Part shown: piece after piece, positions 33,675-42,548 of the stretch
Numbering within the stretch: the first letter of the stretch is position 1
How the letters are laid out: each line of letters opens with the position of its first letter
Source: an uncultured Paludibacter sp.
GTDB taxonomy: Bacteria; Bacteroidota; Bacteroidia; Bacteroidales; Paludibacteraceae
Direction of reading: 5' to 3'
Assembly: GCA_937927845.1 (NCBI GenBank)
Contig: CALFXE010000010.1
Coordinates: forward strand, 1 to 64,000
DNA length: 64,000 nt
Notes under the pieces: generated by a model
What the model was told of the DNA's origin: nothing
Database searches by the model: none
Seen by the model: only the letters and a program-made list of their open reading frames with translations
Made by a program: the position numbers and the translations under genes

Positions 33675-35630
33675 TTACTCTGTAGAAATACCATTTAGTT
33701 GAATAATTTTTGCAGGCTCTAAGCCTCCACCTGATATTGTTAAGATTGCATTATAAATCCCTATATTTGAGGGTTCAAATTTTACCGTAATAATTTCGCC
33801 ATCTTTTGAGTTTGCATTTTCAAATGGAATGCTGTTTATAGAAATGAAAAACATATCTGAATGTGCCCCACTTAAATTTACAGATAAATCTCCGTATAAA
33901 TCGGTAGTTTTAATTTTGAGATGCTTTATGTTTGCATTTCCGGGTTTTGTTGTAGAGAAACTCAAAACCTCATTCACAACGGCAACATTTATTTTAGGGT
34001 CACCTTGGGGAGGGATATAAGGTGCACCACCCATTATTTTAAAACTTATACTGTCGTTACTTTTTGTTATATCGGTAATTTCTCTGTCAATAGCATTGCC
34101 TGCCCATGTTGTGGGGTTAAACGAACCACTTGTGAATGCTGTACCTGGAGTTGTATCGCTACCACTTAATGGTTGCAGATAAACTCTCATATGGCTATTT
34201 AGTGTTTGAGAATCGTTATTGTAATTATTTGGTGAATTATCTTCCCAAGCATCTGTATCATAATCAATATGCCAGAATAAAAGCCCTTCCGCAGGCAGGA
34301 AAGCATCCCAGCCCGTTTTCTTTCTATATTCCATTACGAAAAACTCTTTTGGAGAGGGATTATCGCCTATTAAATTATGTGTTGTTGCAGAAAGGATATA
34401 AGCTTGTTTTGATGCGTTGTCAATCGGAATACCAGCTTGAGAAATTGGATATAGACTTTTATCAGCAGGCGTATTAAGTTCCTCAGGAGCTAACCACCCC
34501 AAATAAAATCTGTCATATGCAGAATAAGTTGGTGGTGTTCTACCTTGATTTAAATATGCTCCTGCATCCATTATACTCCAATTATTCAATGTGATTATTT
34601 TATCTTCTTCTGTATGATAATAGTCGGGCAGACCGATAACATGACCAAATTCATGGGTGAAAGTACCTATCCCACACATATTTGAACCTGAATTTCCTCT
34701 TAATTCTGAAGTACAAGCATAATCAAATACTTTCTTCCCATCGAATGTACGTGAAGCATCTGTTCCTGTATATCCATTTCCTGGTTGAACAACCCATCTA
34801 TGGGGCCAAATGGAGTCTTCCGGACCATATTCCGCTTCATTATATCCGGCATAATAAACAAAAACATTATCTATATATCCGTCATTATCTGTGTCATAAG
34901 TTCTAAAATCTAAACCTGCATTATCGGCAGCTTTGCAAGCATCAACTATCATCTGAGTCGGTCTTATGTCCTCATCATTGTTTTTATCGTCGTTTTTACC
35001 ATAATATGACATGTTGTTTGACAAGGTATATGGTCCCACTACATCAAATTGAGGATTAAACTGACCGTAACTTGCTGCTATGAAATAATCTCGTGCAGAA
35101 CCTGTTCCTCCATTTCCTGAATAGTTTTCCTGATTTAGAAGATTTTCAAAGGCTATTTTAGGACTTGGGACTGTAAATGCTTTATCTTTGAAATTGACTA
35201 AAATTACTAAAGAACGTGGCGAACCCGTCCTTGGAAAACCATTAGAGTTTGATATAGCTGATGGCGCTCTCTTAATTTTTTGAGGTCTTACACCAAGTTC
35301 TGATTTTAATTCATCGATTTTAACAGCATATTTTATGTAATTTTTGTCTGAAACATTTCTTTTATCCAGATTTCTCGCAATCCTTTCTCCTGCTATTATC
35401 TTGTTCTCACTGTTTTTTATGGCATAAGAATAAAACCCATCTTTGTTCTTCATAATCACGATACCATCGGCAGTTGTTCTTATTTTTCGATTTTCATCAC
35501 CATGAAGATTTATAGTCAAGAAAGTTCCATCAGGCTGTTGTATATCAATAGGATAAGGATATGCCGGCACTGCACCTGCTTCAGATATACAAAATATTAA
35601 ACTGATTATAAAGAAGAGTAGTTTTTTCAT
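33675..35630 (-). CDS. Secreted M6-family metalloprotease
   Basis: A 651-residue secreted protease. A signal peptide (about 1-20) is followed by a propeptide-like region opening PYPIDIQQPDGTFLTINLHGDE. The catalytic part begins about residue 115 (RSLVILVNFKDKAF) and carries the zinc motif HEFGHVIGLPDYY near residue 323, with SIMDAGAY downstream as the Met-turn-like segment. The C-terminal 100 residues form an immunoglobulin-like sandwich (VVNEVLSFSTTKPG...). No clear type IX sorting domain is seen, so final location (periplasm, surface or medium) is uncertain. No neighbour suggests a substrate. Confidence 0.88.
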   Translation of the reverse strand: MKKLLFFIISLIFCISEAGAVPAYPYPIDIQQPDGTFLTINLHGDENRKIRTTADGIVIMKNKDGFYSYAIKNSENKIIAGERIARNLDKRNVSDKNYIKYAVKIDELKSELGVRPQKIKRAPSAISNSNGFPRTGSPRSLVILVNFKDKAFTVPSPKIAFENLLNQENYSGNGGTGSARDYFIAASYGQFNPQFDVVGPYTLSNNMSYYGKNDDKNNDEDIRPTQMIVDACKAADNAGLDFRTYDTDNDGYIDNVFVYYAGYNEAEYGPEDSIWPHRWVVQPGNGYTGTDASRTFDGKKVFDYACTSELRGNSGSNMCGIGTFTHEFGHVIGLPDYYHTEEDKIITLNNWSIMDAGAYLNQGRTPPTYSAYDRFYLGWLAPEELNTPADKSLYPISQAGIPIDNASKQAYILSATTHNLIGDNPSPKEFFVMEYRKKTGWDAFLPAEGLLFWHIDYDTDAWEDNSPNNYNNDSQTLNSHMRVYLQPLSGSDTTPGTAFTSGSFNPTTWAGNAIDREITDITKSNDSISFKIMGGAPYIPPQGDPKINVAVVNEVLSFSTTKPGNANIKHLKIKTTDLYGDLSVNLSGAHSDMFFISINSIPFENANSKDGEIITVKFEPSNIGIYNAILTISGGGLEPAKIIQLNGISTE

Positions 35631-35800
35631 TCGATTTTTTTAACGGAGTACAAATTAAAGCATTTTTTTCGATTTTTTGTTGTTTGTGGTTGTAAATTTA
35701 TATTGATTTCTAAAATCATGATGACTTATATTACAAAATATGCTATAATTTCATTTTTTTTGATTTCTTTTGTACTGACATTAATTTAAATTATTCTGTT

Positions 35801-35851
35801 AACATATTAGCACATTAACACATTGGCATATTAGCACATTAATATATTATT
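35801..35851 (+). repeat. ATTAGCACATT tandem motif upstream of sppA
   Basis: Two ATTAGCACATTAA units flank an ACACATTGGCAT variant, ending 5 bases before the sppA ATG. Related elements lie at 48443-48477 and, reversed, at 39810-39851. The rest of 35631-35800 is AT-rich with no credible gene. Confidence 0.7.
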
Positions 35852-35856
35852 TACAT

Positions 35857-37602
35857 ATGAAACAATTTTTAAAATTTACGCTTGCTACAATAGTCGGAAT
35901 TATTGTAGTTACAATCTTAAGTATGTTTATTTTCTTCGGAATTGTAGGTGCAATCAGTACTTCAGAAAATAAACCGGTTACATTAAAACCAAACAGTGTA
36001 TACCAGATTGATTTATCAGGGCAACTAATAGATCGTTCAGAAGATGACCCTTTTAGCGGTGCTATTGCCGATGCCTTTGGTATTTCTGATGTTGCTGCTA
36101 TTGGCTTAGACGATATACTATCGAATATCTCAAAAGCTAAATCAGACGCAAATATTGCAGGAATATATTTAAAAGGAGGAACATTGTCCGGTGGCTTTGC
36201 CTCTATAAAAGAAATTCGAGATGCATTAATAGATTTTAAATCGACCGGAAAATTTGTTCTTTCATATGCAGATACCTATGAGCAAAAGAATTATTATCTT
36301 GCTTCAGTAGCTGATAAAGTGCTGCTAAATCCATCAGGAATGCTTGATTGGAAAGGTTTATCAGCAGAAATATTGTTTTTGAAAAATACTCTTGAAAAAT
36401 TAGGTATTGATATGCAGGTTGTAAGGGTTGGTCAATATAAATCAGCTGTTGAACCTTACATAAATACACAAATGAGCGAAGCAAATCGTAAGCAAATAAC
36501 AGAATATGTGTCATCTATTTGGACAACTTTATTAAACAGTGTGTCGGAAAGTAGAGATATCTCAAAAGATAAATTAAATGAATTTGCTGATGAAATGATG
36601 CTGTTTCAAAAAGCAGAAAAATATGTAGAATATGCTTTGATTGATTCATTAGTATATATTGATGAAGTTGATAGTATATTAAAAGCATATTGTCAGGATT
36701 ATACCATTGTTAAGCATAAAGCAATGAATAAAGTGTTATCTACTCAAAAGTATAATAAAAACAAAGTTGCCGTTATTTATGCAATAGGTGGTATTGATGG
36801 AAATTCAAATGAAGGTATCATTTCAGATAAATCAGTTGAAACCATTAATAAAGTAGAAAAAGCAGATGATGTTAAATCGGTTGTGTTGAGAGTGAGTTCG
36901 CCGGGAGGCAGTGCTTATGGTTCTGAACAAATATGGAGGGCATTATCTAATTTGAAGAAGAAAAAACCACTGATTGTGTCGATGGGTGATTATGCAGCTT
37001 CGGGTGGTTATTATATTTCTTGTATGGCAGACACAATCGTTGCGCAGCCTAATACAATCACCGGTTCTATCGGAATATTCGGGTTAATTCCAAACATCGA
37101 AGGGTTAAATAAAAAATTAGGTTTTAATTACGATATAGTTAAGACAAACAAAATGAGTGATGCTGTATCAGTAAATAGAGCTTTTAATTCTGATGAGAAA
37201 GTATTGATGCAAAATTACATTAATAATGGATATGATTTATTTGTAAAACGTTGTGCAGATGGCAGGCAGAAAACATATGAAGAAATAAATGCTATTGCAG
37301 AAGGTCGTGTCTGGACAGGTGAGGATGCAATTCAAAACGGTTTAGTTGATATGCTTGGAGGGTTGAATATAGCAATTGCCATAGCTGCCGAAAAAGCAGA
37401 TTTAGAAGAATATCAAGTAAGAGAATATCCGGCAAAAGAAGACTTTGCAACTAAAATAATGAAAGCATTATCAGGAGATGTTGAACTGAAAATACTCAAA
37501 TCGCGTCTGGGGGAACAATATGAAATCTTGCGAAAAGTAAAAGAAATTGAAAATATATATGGCATCCAAGCAAGAATGCCATATGATATTGTTTTTAAGT
37601 AA
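35857..37602 (+). CDS. sppA: Signal peptide peptidase SppA, 67K type
   Basis: A 581-residue membrane protease with one N-terminal membrane segment (about 9-32) and two tandem SppA/ClpP-like domains (about 45-300 and 305-565). The catalytic serine lies in VSMGDYAASGGYYISCMAD, preceded by VVLRVSSPGGSAYGSEQI. The catalytic lysine is contributed by the first domain (likely VGQYKSAVEPY). It degrades leftover signal peptides in the inner membrane. The gene is monocistronic: its stop is 1 base from the convergent PNP gene. Confidence 0.93.
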   Translation: MKQFLKFTLATIVGIIVVTILSMFIFFGIVGAISTSENKPVTLKPNSVYQIDLSGQLIDRSEDDPFSGAIADAFGISDVAAIGLDDILSNISKAKSDANIAGIYLKGGTLSGGFASIKEIRDALIDFKSTGKFVLSYADTYEQKNYYLASVADKVLLNPSGMLDWKGLSAEILFLKNTLEKLGIDMQVVRVGQYKSAVEPYINTQMSEANRKQITEYVSSIWTTLLNSVSESRDISKDKLNEFADEMMLFQKAEKYVEYALIDSLVYIDEVDSILKAYCQDYTIVKHKAMNKVLSTQKYNKNKVAVIYAIGGIDGNSNEGIISDKSVETINKVEKADDVKSVVLRVSSPGGSAYGSEQIWRALSNLKKKKPLIVSMGDYAASGGYYISCMADTIVAQPNTITGSIGIFGLIPNIEGLNKKLGFNYDIVKTNKMSDAVSVNRAFNSDEKVLMQNYINNGYDLFVKRCADGRQKTYEEINAIAEGRVWTGEDAIQNGLVDMLGGLNIAIAIAAEKADLEEYQVREYPAKEDFATKIMKALSGDVELKILKSRLGEQYEILRKVKEIENIYGIQARMPYDIVFK

Positions 37603-37603
37603 C

Positions 37604-38416
37604 TTATAAGCTGTCGACCAATTCTTTCATTATTAGTGTCATAAGTGGCTGAACTTTATTACCGATTTCTTGAACTTCTTCGTGAGAGACTTCTACAATT
37701 TTTCCGGGAACTCCAAGGTCGGTAATAATTGAGATGCCAAACACTCTCATTCCTGAATGATTTGCAACAATCACTTCCGGAACTGTACTCATACCTACTG
37801 CATCACCACCAATAATTCTGAAATACTTGTATTCAGCAGGAGTTTCAAATGTAGGTCCTGTTGTTCCGACATAAACACCTTCAACAACATGGATGTCGTT
37901 TTTTATGGCGATTTCTTTAGCTTTAGCAATCAATTCTTTTGAATAAGCTTCGCTCATATCGGGGAATCTTGTGCCTAATTCGTTGAAATTCTTTCCTCTT
38001 AATGGATGTTCGGGAAATAAATTTATATGATCATTTATAATCATCAAATCTCCAATTTCAAATTCAGGATTCATACCTCCTGAAGCATTTGACACTAATA
38101 AAGTATCAATTCCAATCGCTTTCATTACACGTACAGGGAATGTAACTTGCTTCATATCGTATCCTTCGTAATAATGAAAACGACCTTGCATTGCCAATAC
38201 CTCAGTGTTCCCTAATTTGCCAATAATCAATTTTCCACTATGACCTTCAACTGTGGAAATTGGGAAGTTAGGAATTTTTTCATAAGGAATCTCAATTGTT
38301 TCTGTAAGTTGTGTAACTAAATTACCAAGTCCGGTACCTAAAATAATACCGATTTTTGGGTTTGTATTAATAATGTTTTTTAAGTAATCTGCGGTTTCCT
38401 GAATTTTCGGCAACAT
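37604..38416 (-). CDS. Purine-nucleoside phosphorylase, trimeric type
   Basis: A 270-residue PNP that splits purine nucleosides with phosphate to base and ribose-1-phosphate. Family marks are IGIILGTGLGNLVTQL, IPNFPISTVEGHSGKLIIG, AMQGRFHYYEGYDM, LLVSNASGGMNPEFEIGDLMII and GDAVGMSTVPEVIVANHSGM. Its first 50 bases overlap the 3' end of lpxK in another frame, an arrangement that couples translation. No later Met would preserve the N-terminal helix, so the overlapping start is kept. Confidence 0.93.
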   Translation of the reverse strand: MLPKIQETADYLKNIINTNPKIGIILGTGLGNLVTQLTETIEIPYEKIPNFPISTVEGHSGKLIIGKLGNTEVLAMQGRFHYYEGYDMKQVTFPVRVMKAIGIDTLLVSNASGGMNPEFEIGDLMIINDHINLFPEHPLRGKNFNELGTRFPDMSEAYSKELIAKAKEIAIKNDIHVVEGVYVGTTGPTFETPAEYKYFRIIGGDAVGMSTVPEVIVANHSGMRVFGISIITDLGVPGKIVEVSHEEVQEIGNKVQPLMTLIMKELVDSL

Positions 38417-39476
38417 AATCTGTAATCTTTTTTAAAAATGCTGTTTCTTTATTGTTTAAAATATTCACTCTGATAGGTAATACAAATATATGATATTTTA
38501 ATGATTTTGGAACATCCCTGTTTGAAATCAATCTTGCTGCATCTTTCTCGGTAACTAAAATTAACTTTTCAGGATTAGGTATCTCATAGAATTTTTTCTC
38601 AATAAGATTTAAATCCTTTCTTGAAAAGTCATGATGATCTTTATAATTTATAGTTTTGATATCATCAGAAAAATTGGATAGAAAACTATAAATCATTTGT
38701 GGGGCTACTATTCCGGTAACTAAAAGAATGGATGCTTTTCTCTCTTTTATTTTCCTAAATAGCCAGTGTCTACTTGCATATTTAACATACAAAGGCAATG
38801 GCTCATCATATTTATATGAAGAAAAATAAACTTGATGAAAAATAGTTGGCTGTACTTCATGCTGAATAACTCTCATGTCTATCGGCTTAATGTCAAGAGG
38901 GCATTTGGTTACAACTATAATATCGGCACGTTTACTTCCTCTTGCAGATTCACGAAGATTACCGCCCGGTAGAACACTATCGCGAGTGTGAAGTTTTTTG
39001 AAATCAGTAAGTAAAACAGATAATCCGGCTTTAATCCTGCGATGCTGAAAAGCATCATCAAGGATAATTACATCGAGATTTGGATATAATGTTAATAGTT
39101 GATCTATACCTTTGCTTCTATTTTCGCATACAGCTATGGGAATATTCTCGAATTTTTTATAAATCTGAAAAGGTTCATCTCCAATTGTTGAAGAGTTGGA
39201 CTTATTATCAGCAAGAACAAATCCTTTAGTTTTACGCTTATAACCACGACTTAAAACAGCCACTCGAAATAAAGATTGTAGCTCGGCAATAAGATGCTCA
39301 GTATGAGGTGTTTTGCCTGTACCACCAGCGGTAATATTACCTATAGAAATTATTGCTGTGTCTTTTTCAATTGATTGTAAAATCCCAACATCATACAGCC
39401 AATTACGTATACCGGTAATAATTCTGTATAATATAGAGAACGGAAGAAACAGCCAATATCTGATTATTTTATTCAT
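38367..39476 (-). CDS. lpxK: Tetraacyldisaccharide 4'-kinase
   Basis: A 369-residue inner-membrane kinase that phosphorylates the 4' position of the lipid A precursor using ATP. It has a hydrophobic N-terminal segment (YWLFLPFSILYRIITGI), Walker A GNITAGGTGKTPHTEHL (about 47-63), and conserved DVIILDDAFQHRRIKAGLSVLL and LPGGNLRES. It is the first gene of a two-gene operon with PNP and is driven by the promoter at 39509-39539. Confidence 0.95.
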   Translation of the reverse strand: MNKIIRYWLFLPFSILYRIITGIRNWLYDVGILQSIEKDTAIISIGNITAGGTGKTPHTEHLIAELQSLFRVAVLSRGYKRKTKGFVLADNKSNSSTIGDEPFQIYKKFENIPIAVCENRSKGIDQLLTLYPNLDVIILDDAFQHRRIKAGLSVLLTDFKKLHTRDSVLPGGNLRESARGSKRADIIVVTKCPLDIKPIDMRVIQHEVQPTIFHQVYFSSYKYDEPLPLYVKYASRHWLFRKIKERKASILLVTGIVAPQMIYSFLSNFSDDIKTINYKDHHDFSRKDLNLIEKKFYEIPNPEKLILVTEKDAARLISNRDVPKSLKYHIFVLPIRVNILNNKETAFLKKITDYVAENSGNRRLLKKHY

Positions 39477-39508
39477 AAATACGTGTTAATCCGTTAGTTG
39501 AAGATTTG

Positions 39509-39539
39509 CAAAGTTAATAATACTAATTTAAAAGAGCAA
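39509..39539 (-). promoter_or_regulatory. Promoter of lpxK-PNP
   Basis: On the minus strand: TTG (39537-39539), 20-base gap, TAACTTTG (39509-39516), 32 bases before the lpxK ATG. Confidence 0.6.
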
Positions 39540-39582
39540 TGATTAACTATTTATAACGTATTGTTAATTGAAGTTTTAACTA

Positions 39583-39804
39583 TTAAGGTACGGGGTCATA
39601 TCCGCTACCACCCCAAGGATGACAACTTAAAAAACGTTTAATTGCAAGCCATCCGCCTCTAAATATACCATGTTTCATTACTGCTTCAACTGCATATTGA
39701 GAACATGTAGGAGTATAGCGACAGCTTGGAGGTTTTAATGGAGAAATAGCGTATCTGTAAAAATATACGGGAATCAGGAAAATATGTCGTAAAATTTTTT
39801 TCAT
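39583..39804 (-). CDS. yidD: Membrane protein insertion efficiency factor YidD
   Basis: A 73-residue basic, membrane-associated protein of standard YidD length, with FYRYAISPLKPPSCRYTPTCSQYAVEAV, and GWLAIKRFLSCHPWGGSGYDPVP. It aids insertion of inner-membrane proteins by the YidC pathway. It follows rnpA on the same strand after 41 bases, the classic rnpA-yidD pairing. rpmH and yidC are not next to them here. Confidence 0.97.
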   Translation of the reverse strand: MKKILRHIFLIPVYFYRYAISPLKPPSCRYTPTCSQYAVEAVMKHGIFRGGWLAIKRFLSCHPWGGSGYDPVP

Positions 39805-39809
39805 AAAAA

Positions 39810-39851
39810 TATACTAATGTGCCAATGTGGCAATATGCTAATATGCTAATG
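39810..39851 (-). repeat. ATTAGC/ACATT tandem motif upstream of yidD
   Basis: On the minus strand it reads cattagcatattagcatat then tgccacattggcacattagt, ending about 5 bases before the yidD ATG. It also supplies the TAG stop codon of rnpA. Confidence 0.6.
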
Positions 39852-40250
39852 TAAAGACGTGTCGCGACTCGTCTTTTTGATAATCTTTTCTATTGACATT
39901 AGAATTTTTTCTTCGATAATCTTATATTCTGAAGATTTATCTGATACATAAGAGAATGCAATATCTATTGAAATTCCTTTATTATTACAATTATTTATTA
40001 GATTAGCTTTATTCAAACGATATGCTTCTTTCATTCTGCGTTTAATTTTATTTCTATGAACAGCCTTTTTGAATCTTTTTTTTGGAACGCTGAATAACAC
40101 TTCTACCGATGATTGCCTATCTTGTGTGTATACTTTATAAACACATCTTAAAGGAAAGATTATAAATGCTTTCCCCTCGACAAATAAGCTATCTATACGT
40201 TTTGTGCTGCATAAACGCTCTTCTTTCGGAAATGTATATAAATTATTCAT
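39846..40250 (-). CDS. rnpA: Ribonuclease P protein component
   Basis: A 134-residue basic protein that binds RNase P RNA for tRNA 5' maturation. It shows FPKEERLCSTKRIDSLF, the VPKKRFKKAVHRNKIKRRMKEAYR signature loop and helix, and the DIAFSYV strand. ATG 40250 is chosen: an in-frame extension to 40289 would run through the -7 box at 40265-40272 and adds a hydrophobic stretch atypical of RnpA. The last residues (SRDTSLH) are encoded by a short palindrome, and the stop lies in a repeat, so the native 3' end seems to have been replaced. Confidence 0.94.
   Translation of the reverse strand: MNNLYTFPKEERLCSTKRIDSLFVEGKAFIIFPLRCVYKVYTQDRQSSVEVLFSVPKKRFKKAVHRNKIKRRMKEAYRLNKANLINNCNNKGISIDIAFSYVSDKSSEYKIIEEKILMSIEKIIKKTSRDTSLH
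39853..39876. repeat. Near-perfect 24-base palindrome in the 3' end of rnpA
   Basis: AAAGACG...TCGCGA...CGTCTTT with two mismatched positions. It codes for the last residues of RnpA. GC-richer than its surroundings and similar in style to dispersed palindromes of other Bacteroidota; only one copy is in the window. Confidence 0.6.
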
Positions 40251-40264
40251 CAAATATTGTTGAA

Positions 40265-40272
40265 CAAAGATA
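40265..40272 (-). promoter_or_regulatory. -7 box of rnpA-yidD
   Basis: Minus-strand TATCTTTG, 14 bases before the rnpA ATG at 40250. It decides the start codon of rnpA. Confidence 0.55.
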
Positions 40273-40280
40273 AAATAAAA

Positions 40281-40321
40281 CAATCCCAAAAGTACGAATA
40301 ATTACGAAACTTTTGGGATTG
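40281..40321 (-). terminator. Intrinsic terminator of the LOG-DUF4271-hemD operon
   Basis: Perfect 13-base arms (CAATCCCAAAAGT / ACTTTTGGGATTG) with a 15-base loop, followed on the minus strand by TTTTATTTT. It sits 24 bases after the hemD stop. Confidence 0.8.
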
Positions 40322-40345
40322 TATAGTATTTTAAAATTTGTTGGT

Positions 40346-41113
40346 TTACTTACCGTTATTTTTAATTTTCTTAAAATGATCCCTTAAAAAACCATCGAGT
40401 GCCATTGTCATCGAAGGATATTGAGCTGATGGAGCTTCGAGATCGAGCCTTAGTCCCAATTCTTTAATCGTTGCAGCCGTTGAACTGCCAAAACAGCCAA
40501 TTTGCGTCTCGTTTTGAACAAAATCAGGAAAGTTTTTAAGAAGTGACTGTACGCCTAAAGGAGTAAAAAACAAAATCATATCGTAATTGAAGTCCTCTTT
40601 AGGAGTATACTCGTTAGGAACAGTCCTATACATAACGGCTTTCGTATAAGCAATTTTTGATCCGTCAAGAGCATTTATTATTTCCTCGTTTAATATTTCC
40701 GGAGTAATAAAAAGAAATTTTTCGTCTATATGTTTATTTAATACTGTTATAAATTCCGGAACTTTGCCGGTAGAACCGAAAAAAACTTTTCTTTTTCTAT
40801 AATTTATATAATGCTGTAGATATACTGCAACAGATTCTGAAATACAAAAATATTTCATTGTCTCAGGCATTGTTATTCGCATTTCTTCACAAAGACGAAA
40901 AAAATGGTCTATACCCTGTTTGGCATTGAAAATAATAGCAGTATAATCGAGGATAGCAATCCTTTGAGCACGAAATTCTTTTGCACTCAAAGATTCAACT
41001 TTAATGAATTGATGAAAATCAACCTTAACATTATATTTTTCGCTAATGTCAAAATAAGGGGATTTTTCACCTTGGGGTTGTGGCTGCGAAACCAATATCT
41101 TCCTGATTTTCAA
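40346..41113 (-). CDS. hemD: Uroporphyrinogen-III synthase
   Basis: A 255-residue protein of the HemD fold (two alternating alpha/beta domains), closing hydroxymethylbilane to uroporphyrinogen III for haem synthesis. Family sequence is weakly conserved; supportive parts are KILVSQPQPQGEKSPYFD, AIIFNAKQGIDHFFRL, ILFFTPLGVQSLLKNFPDF and IGCFGSSTAATIKELGLRLD. The DUF4271-hemD-rnpA order is typical of Bacteroidota. Some bacteria of this order lack haem synthesis and keep a HemD-like protein, so activity is not certain. Confidence 0.85.
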   Translation of the reverse strand: MKIRKILVSQPQPQGEKSPYFDISEKYNVKVDFHQFIKVESLSAKEFRAQRIAILDYTAIIFNAKQGIDHFFRLCEEMRITMPETMKYFCISESVAVYLQHYINYRKRKVFFGSTGKVPEFITVLNKHIDEKFLFITPEILNEEIINALDGSKIAYTKAVMYRTVPNEYTPKEDFNYDMILFFTPLGVQSLLKNFPDFVQNETQIGCFGSSTAATIKELGLRLDLEAPSAQYPSMTMALDGFLRDHFKKIKNNGK

Positions 41114-41130
41114 GACTAAATAAAATTACG

Positions 41131-41889
41131 TTAGAGACTTGTTATTATCCATTTATTTACAAGAAATATTCCTAAAAACGGTAAAATTTCGAGTGTGCAA
41201 AGATACAACATTATGTGAAAGAAATCTAATATTTTGTCGAAAAAAAACTGAAAAAAATGAATTGTAATAAATAAAAGAACTAAAATTATTAAAACGAAAG
41301 CAAATATATCTAAAGGAATAGGGTTGTTCCAGACTTGAAAATATGCTTTTAATATAATAATTGGATAAATAAGAAGGCTGAAAATAAATATGATATTTAG
41401 ATACTGATCAAGAGTCATATTAAACTCATCTTTAGATATAAATGTAAATGCAACTAATTTTGAGACTAAAAATTTTACAAATAGAAAAACAAAATTTGCT
41501 GAAATTAAGATTAGATATGTAGATAAATTTAATCCTGAATCTTCATAAAGTAAAAGATATACGAATAAACTTAAACTACAGGTTGCAAAAACAATCATTA
41601 ATAATTGTGATTGTTGGGCTTCTATGGTCTTTTTTATCAGAGTGCTTTTCTGGGCTTTAAATCTTAAAAAGTTTTTAGCAAAGTCAATTATCCAATTATG
41701 TGAACGAACAAACGAAATAATAAATATTATAAAAAGGGTGAGAATAACAATGGAAATCCAATTGTTTTGATGTGGTAACAATTGAAGCAATTCTCCTTCA
41801 AACCTAATATCAGGTTTAATCAATTCTGTCTGATTTATTGCAATTGAATCGACAAGAGATATAATTGAATCTTGAATTATTTCAGGCAT
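41131..41889 (-). CDS. DUF4271 multi-pass membrane protein
   Basis: A 252-residue protein with about six hydrophobic segments (first at residues 44-62) and a family-typical C-terminus FFHIMLYLCTLEILPFLGIFLV. Its biochemical role is unknown. It is placed between a LOG-family gene (5-base gap) and hemD (17-base gap) in one operon, a conserved neighbourhood in Bacteroidota that hints at an envelope or haem-related task without proving it. Confidence 0.82.
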   Translation of the reverse strand: MPEIIQDSIISLVDSIAINQTELIKPDIRFEGELLQLLPHQNNWISIVILTLFIIFIISFVRSHNWIIDFAKNFLRFKAQKSTLIKKTIEAQQSQLLMIVFATCSLSLFVYLLLYEDSGLNLSTYLILISANFVFLFVKFLVSKLVAFTFISKDEFNMTLDQYLNIIFIFSLLIYPIIILKAYFQVWNNPIPLDIFAFVLIILVLLFITIHFFQFFFDKILDFFHIMLYLCTLEILPFLGIFLVNKWIITSL

Positions 41890-41894
41890 ATTTT

Positions 41895-42473
41895 TTATAA
41901 AGCAGCAAAATCCTTAGCATTTTTACTCCATGGAATCGATGTTTTTATAGCGTTTAAAACGAGTTCCGGACTGTCTACAACTACCCACATATTTCTATGT
42001 TGCTCTCCCATAAAATTTTCATTAACCGAACGATTAAGCATTTCTATTAGTGGGTCAAAATATCCATCAATATTACATATAACAATGGGTTTGGTGAATA
42101 TTCCTAATCTTTTCCATGTTATAACTTCTAATAATTCTTCCATCGTACCGCAACCTCCAGGTAGTGCAACGACTGCATCTGCCATTTTTGCAAGTTTGTC
42201 TTTTCTTTCATGCATGCTCTCAACTAATATCAACTCAGTTAAGCCGTTATGATTCCATTCAACTTCACACATAAAGCCGGGAATAATTCCTGTTACTTTA
42301 CCTCCTTCAGATAAAACCGTATCTGCAATTTTACCCATCAACCCTCTATGACCACCACCATAGAGCAGTCTTAAATTATTATTAGCGATGATTTTACCTA
42401 ATTTCTCTGCTGCGTCAAAATAAACTGATTTAACTTGTGAACTTGATGCACAATACACACATATATTCTCCAT
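41895..42473 (-). CDS. LOG family protein (TIGR00730), nucleotide 5'-monophosphate phosphoribohydrolase type
   Basis: A 192-residue Rossmann-fold protein. The active-site motif PGGCGTMEELLEVITWKRLGI and the GGHRGLMGKIADTVL segment are typical. Characterised relatives release the base from (cytokinin riboside) 5'-monophosphates; in bacteria lacking cytokinins they probably act in nucleotide salvage. ATG 42473 is chosen because an in-frame extension to 42506 runs into the -7 box at 42504-42511. First gene of the LOG-DUF4271-hemD operon. Confidence 0.9.
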   Translation of the reverse strand: MENICVYCASSSQVKSVYFDAAEKLGKIIANNNLRLLYGGGHRGLMGKIADTVLSEGGKVTGIIPGFMCEVEWNHNGLTELILVESMHERKDKLAKMADAVVALPGGCGTMEELLEVITWKRLGIFTKPIVICNIDGYFDPLIEMLNRSVNENFMGEQHRNMWVVVDSPELVLNAIKTSIPWSKNAKDFAAL

Positions 42474-42503
42474 GTGGAATTTATAATAATGATTAAAAAC
42501 ATA

Positions 42504-42511
42504 CAAAAGTA
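42504..42511 (-). promoter_or_regulatory. -7 box of the LOG-DUF4271-hemD operon
   Basis: Minus-strand TACTTTTG, 30 bases before the ATG. Only 13 bases separate it from the -7 box of the divergent gene (42525-42532). Confidence 0.55.
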
Positions 42512-42524
42512 CATTTTCTTTCTG

Positions 42525-42532
42525 TATTTTTG
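42525..42532 (+). promoter_or_regulatory. -7 box of the SDR-family gene
   Basis: TATTTTTG, ending 16 bases before the ATG at 42549. It is back-to-back with the minus-strand promoter, so the two polymerase footprints overlap. Confidence 0.55.
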
Positions 42533-42548
42533 AAAAATTTTATAATTT

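Noticed and set aside
35718..35789. 23-residue hydrophobic peptide upstream of sppA
   Set aside because: Its composition is what AT-rich DNA gives by chance, with no promoter or ribosome site; kept only as a remote possibility.
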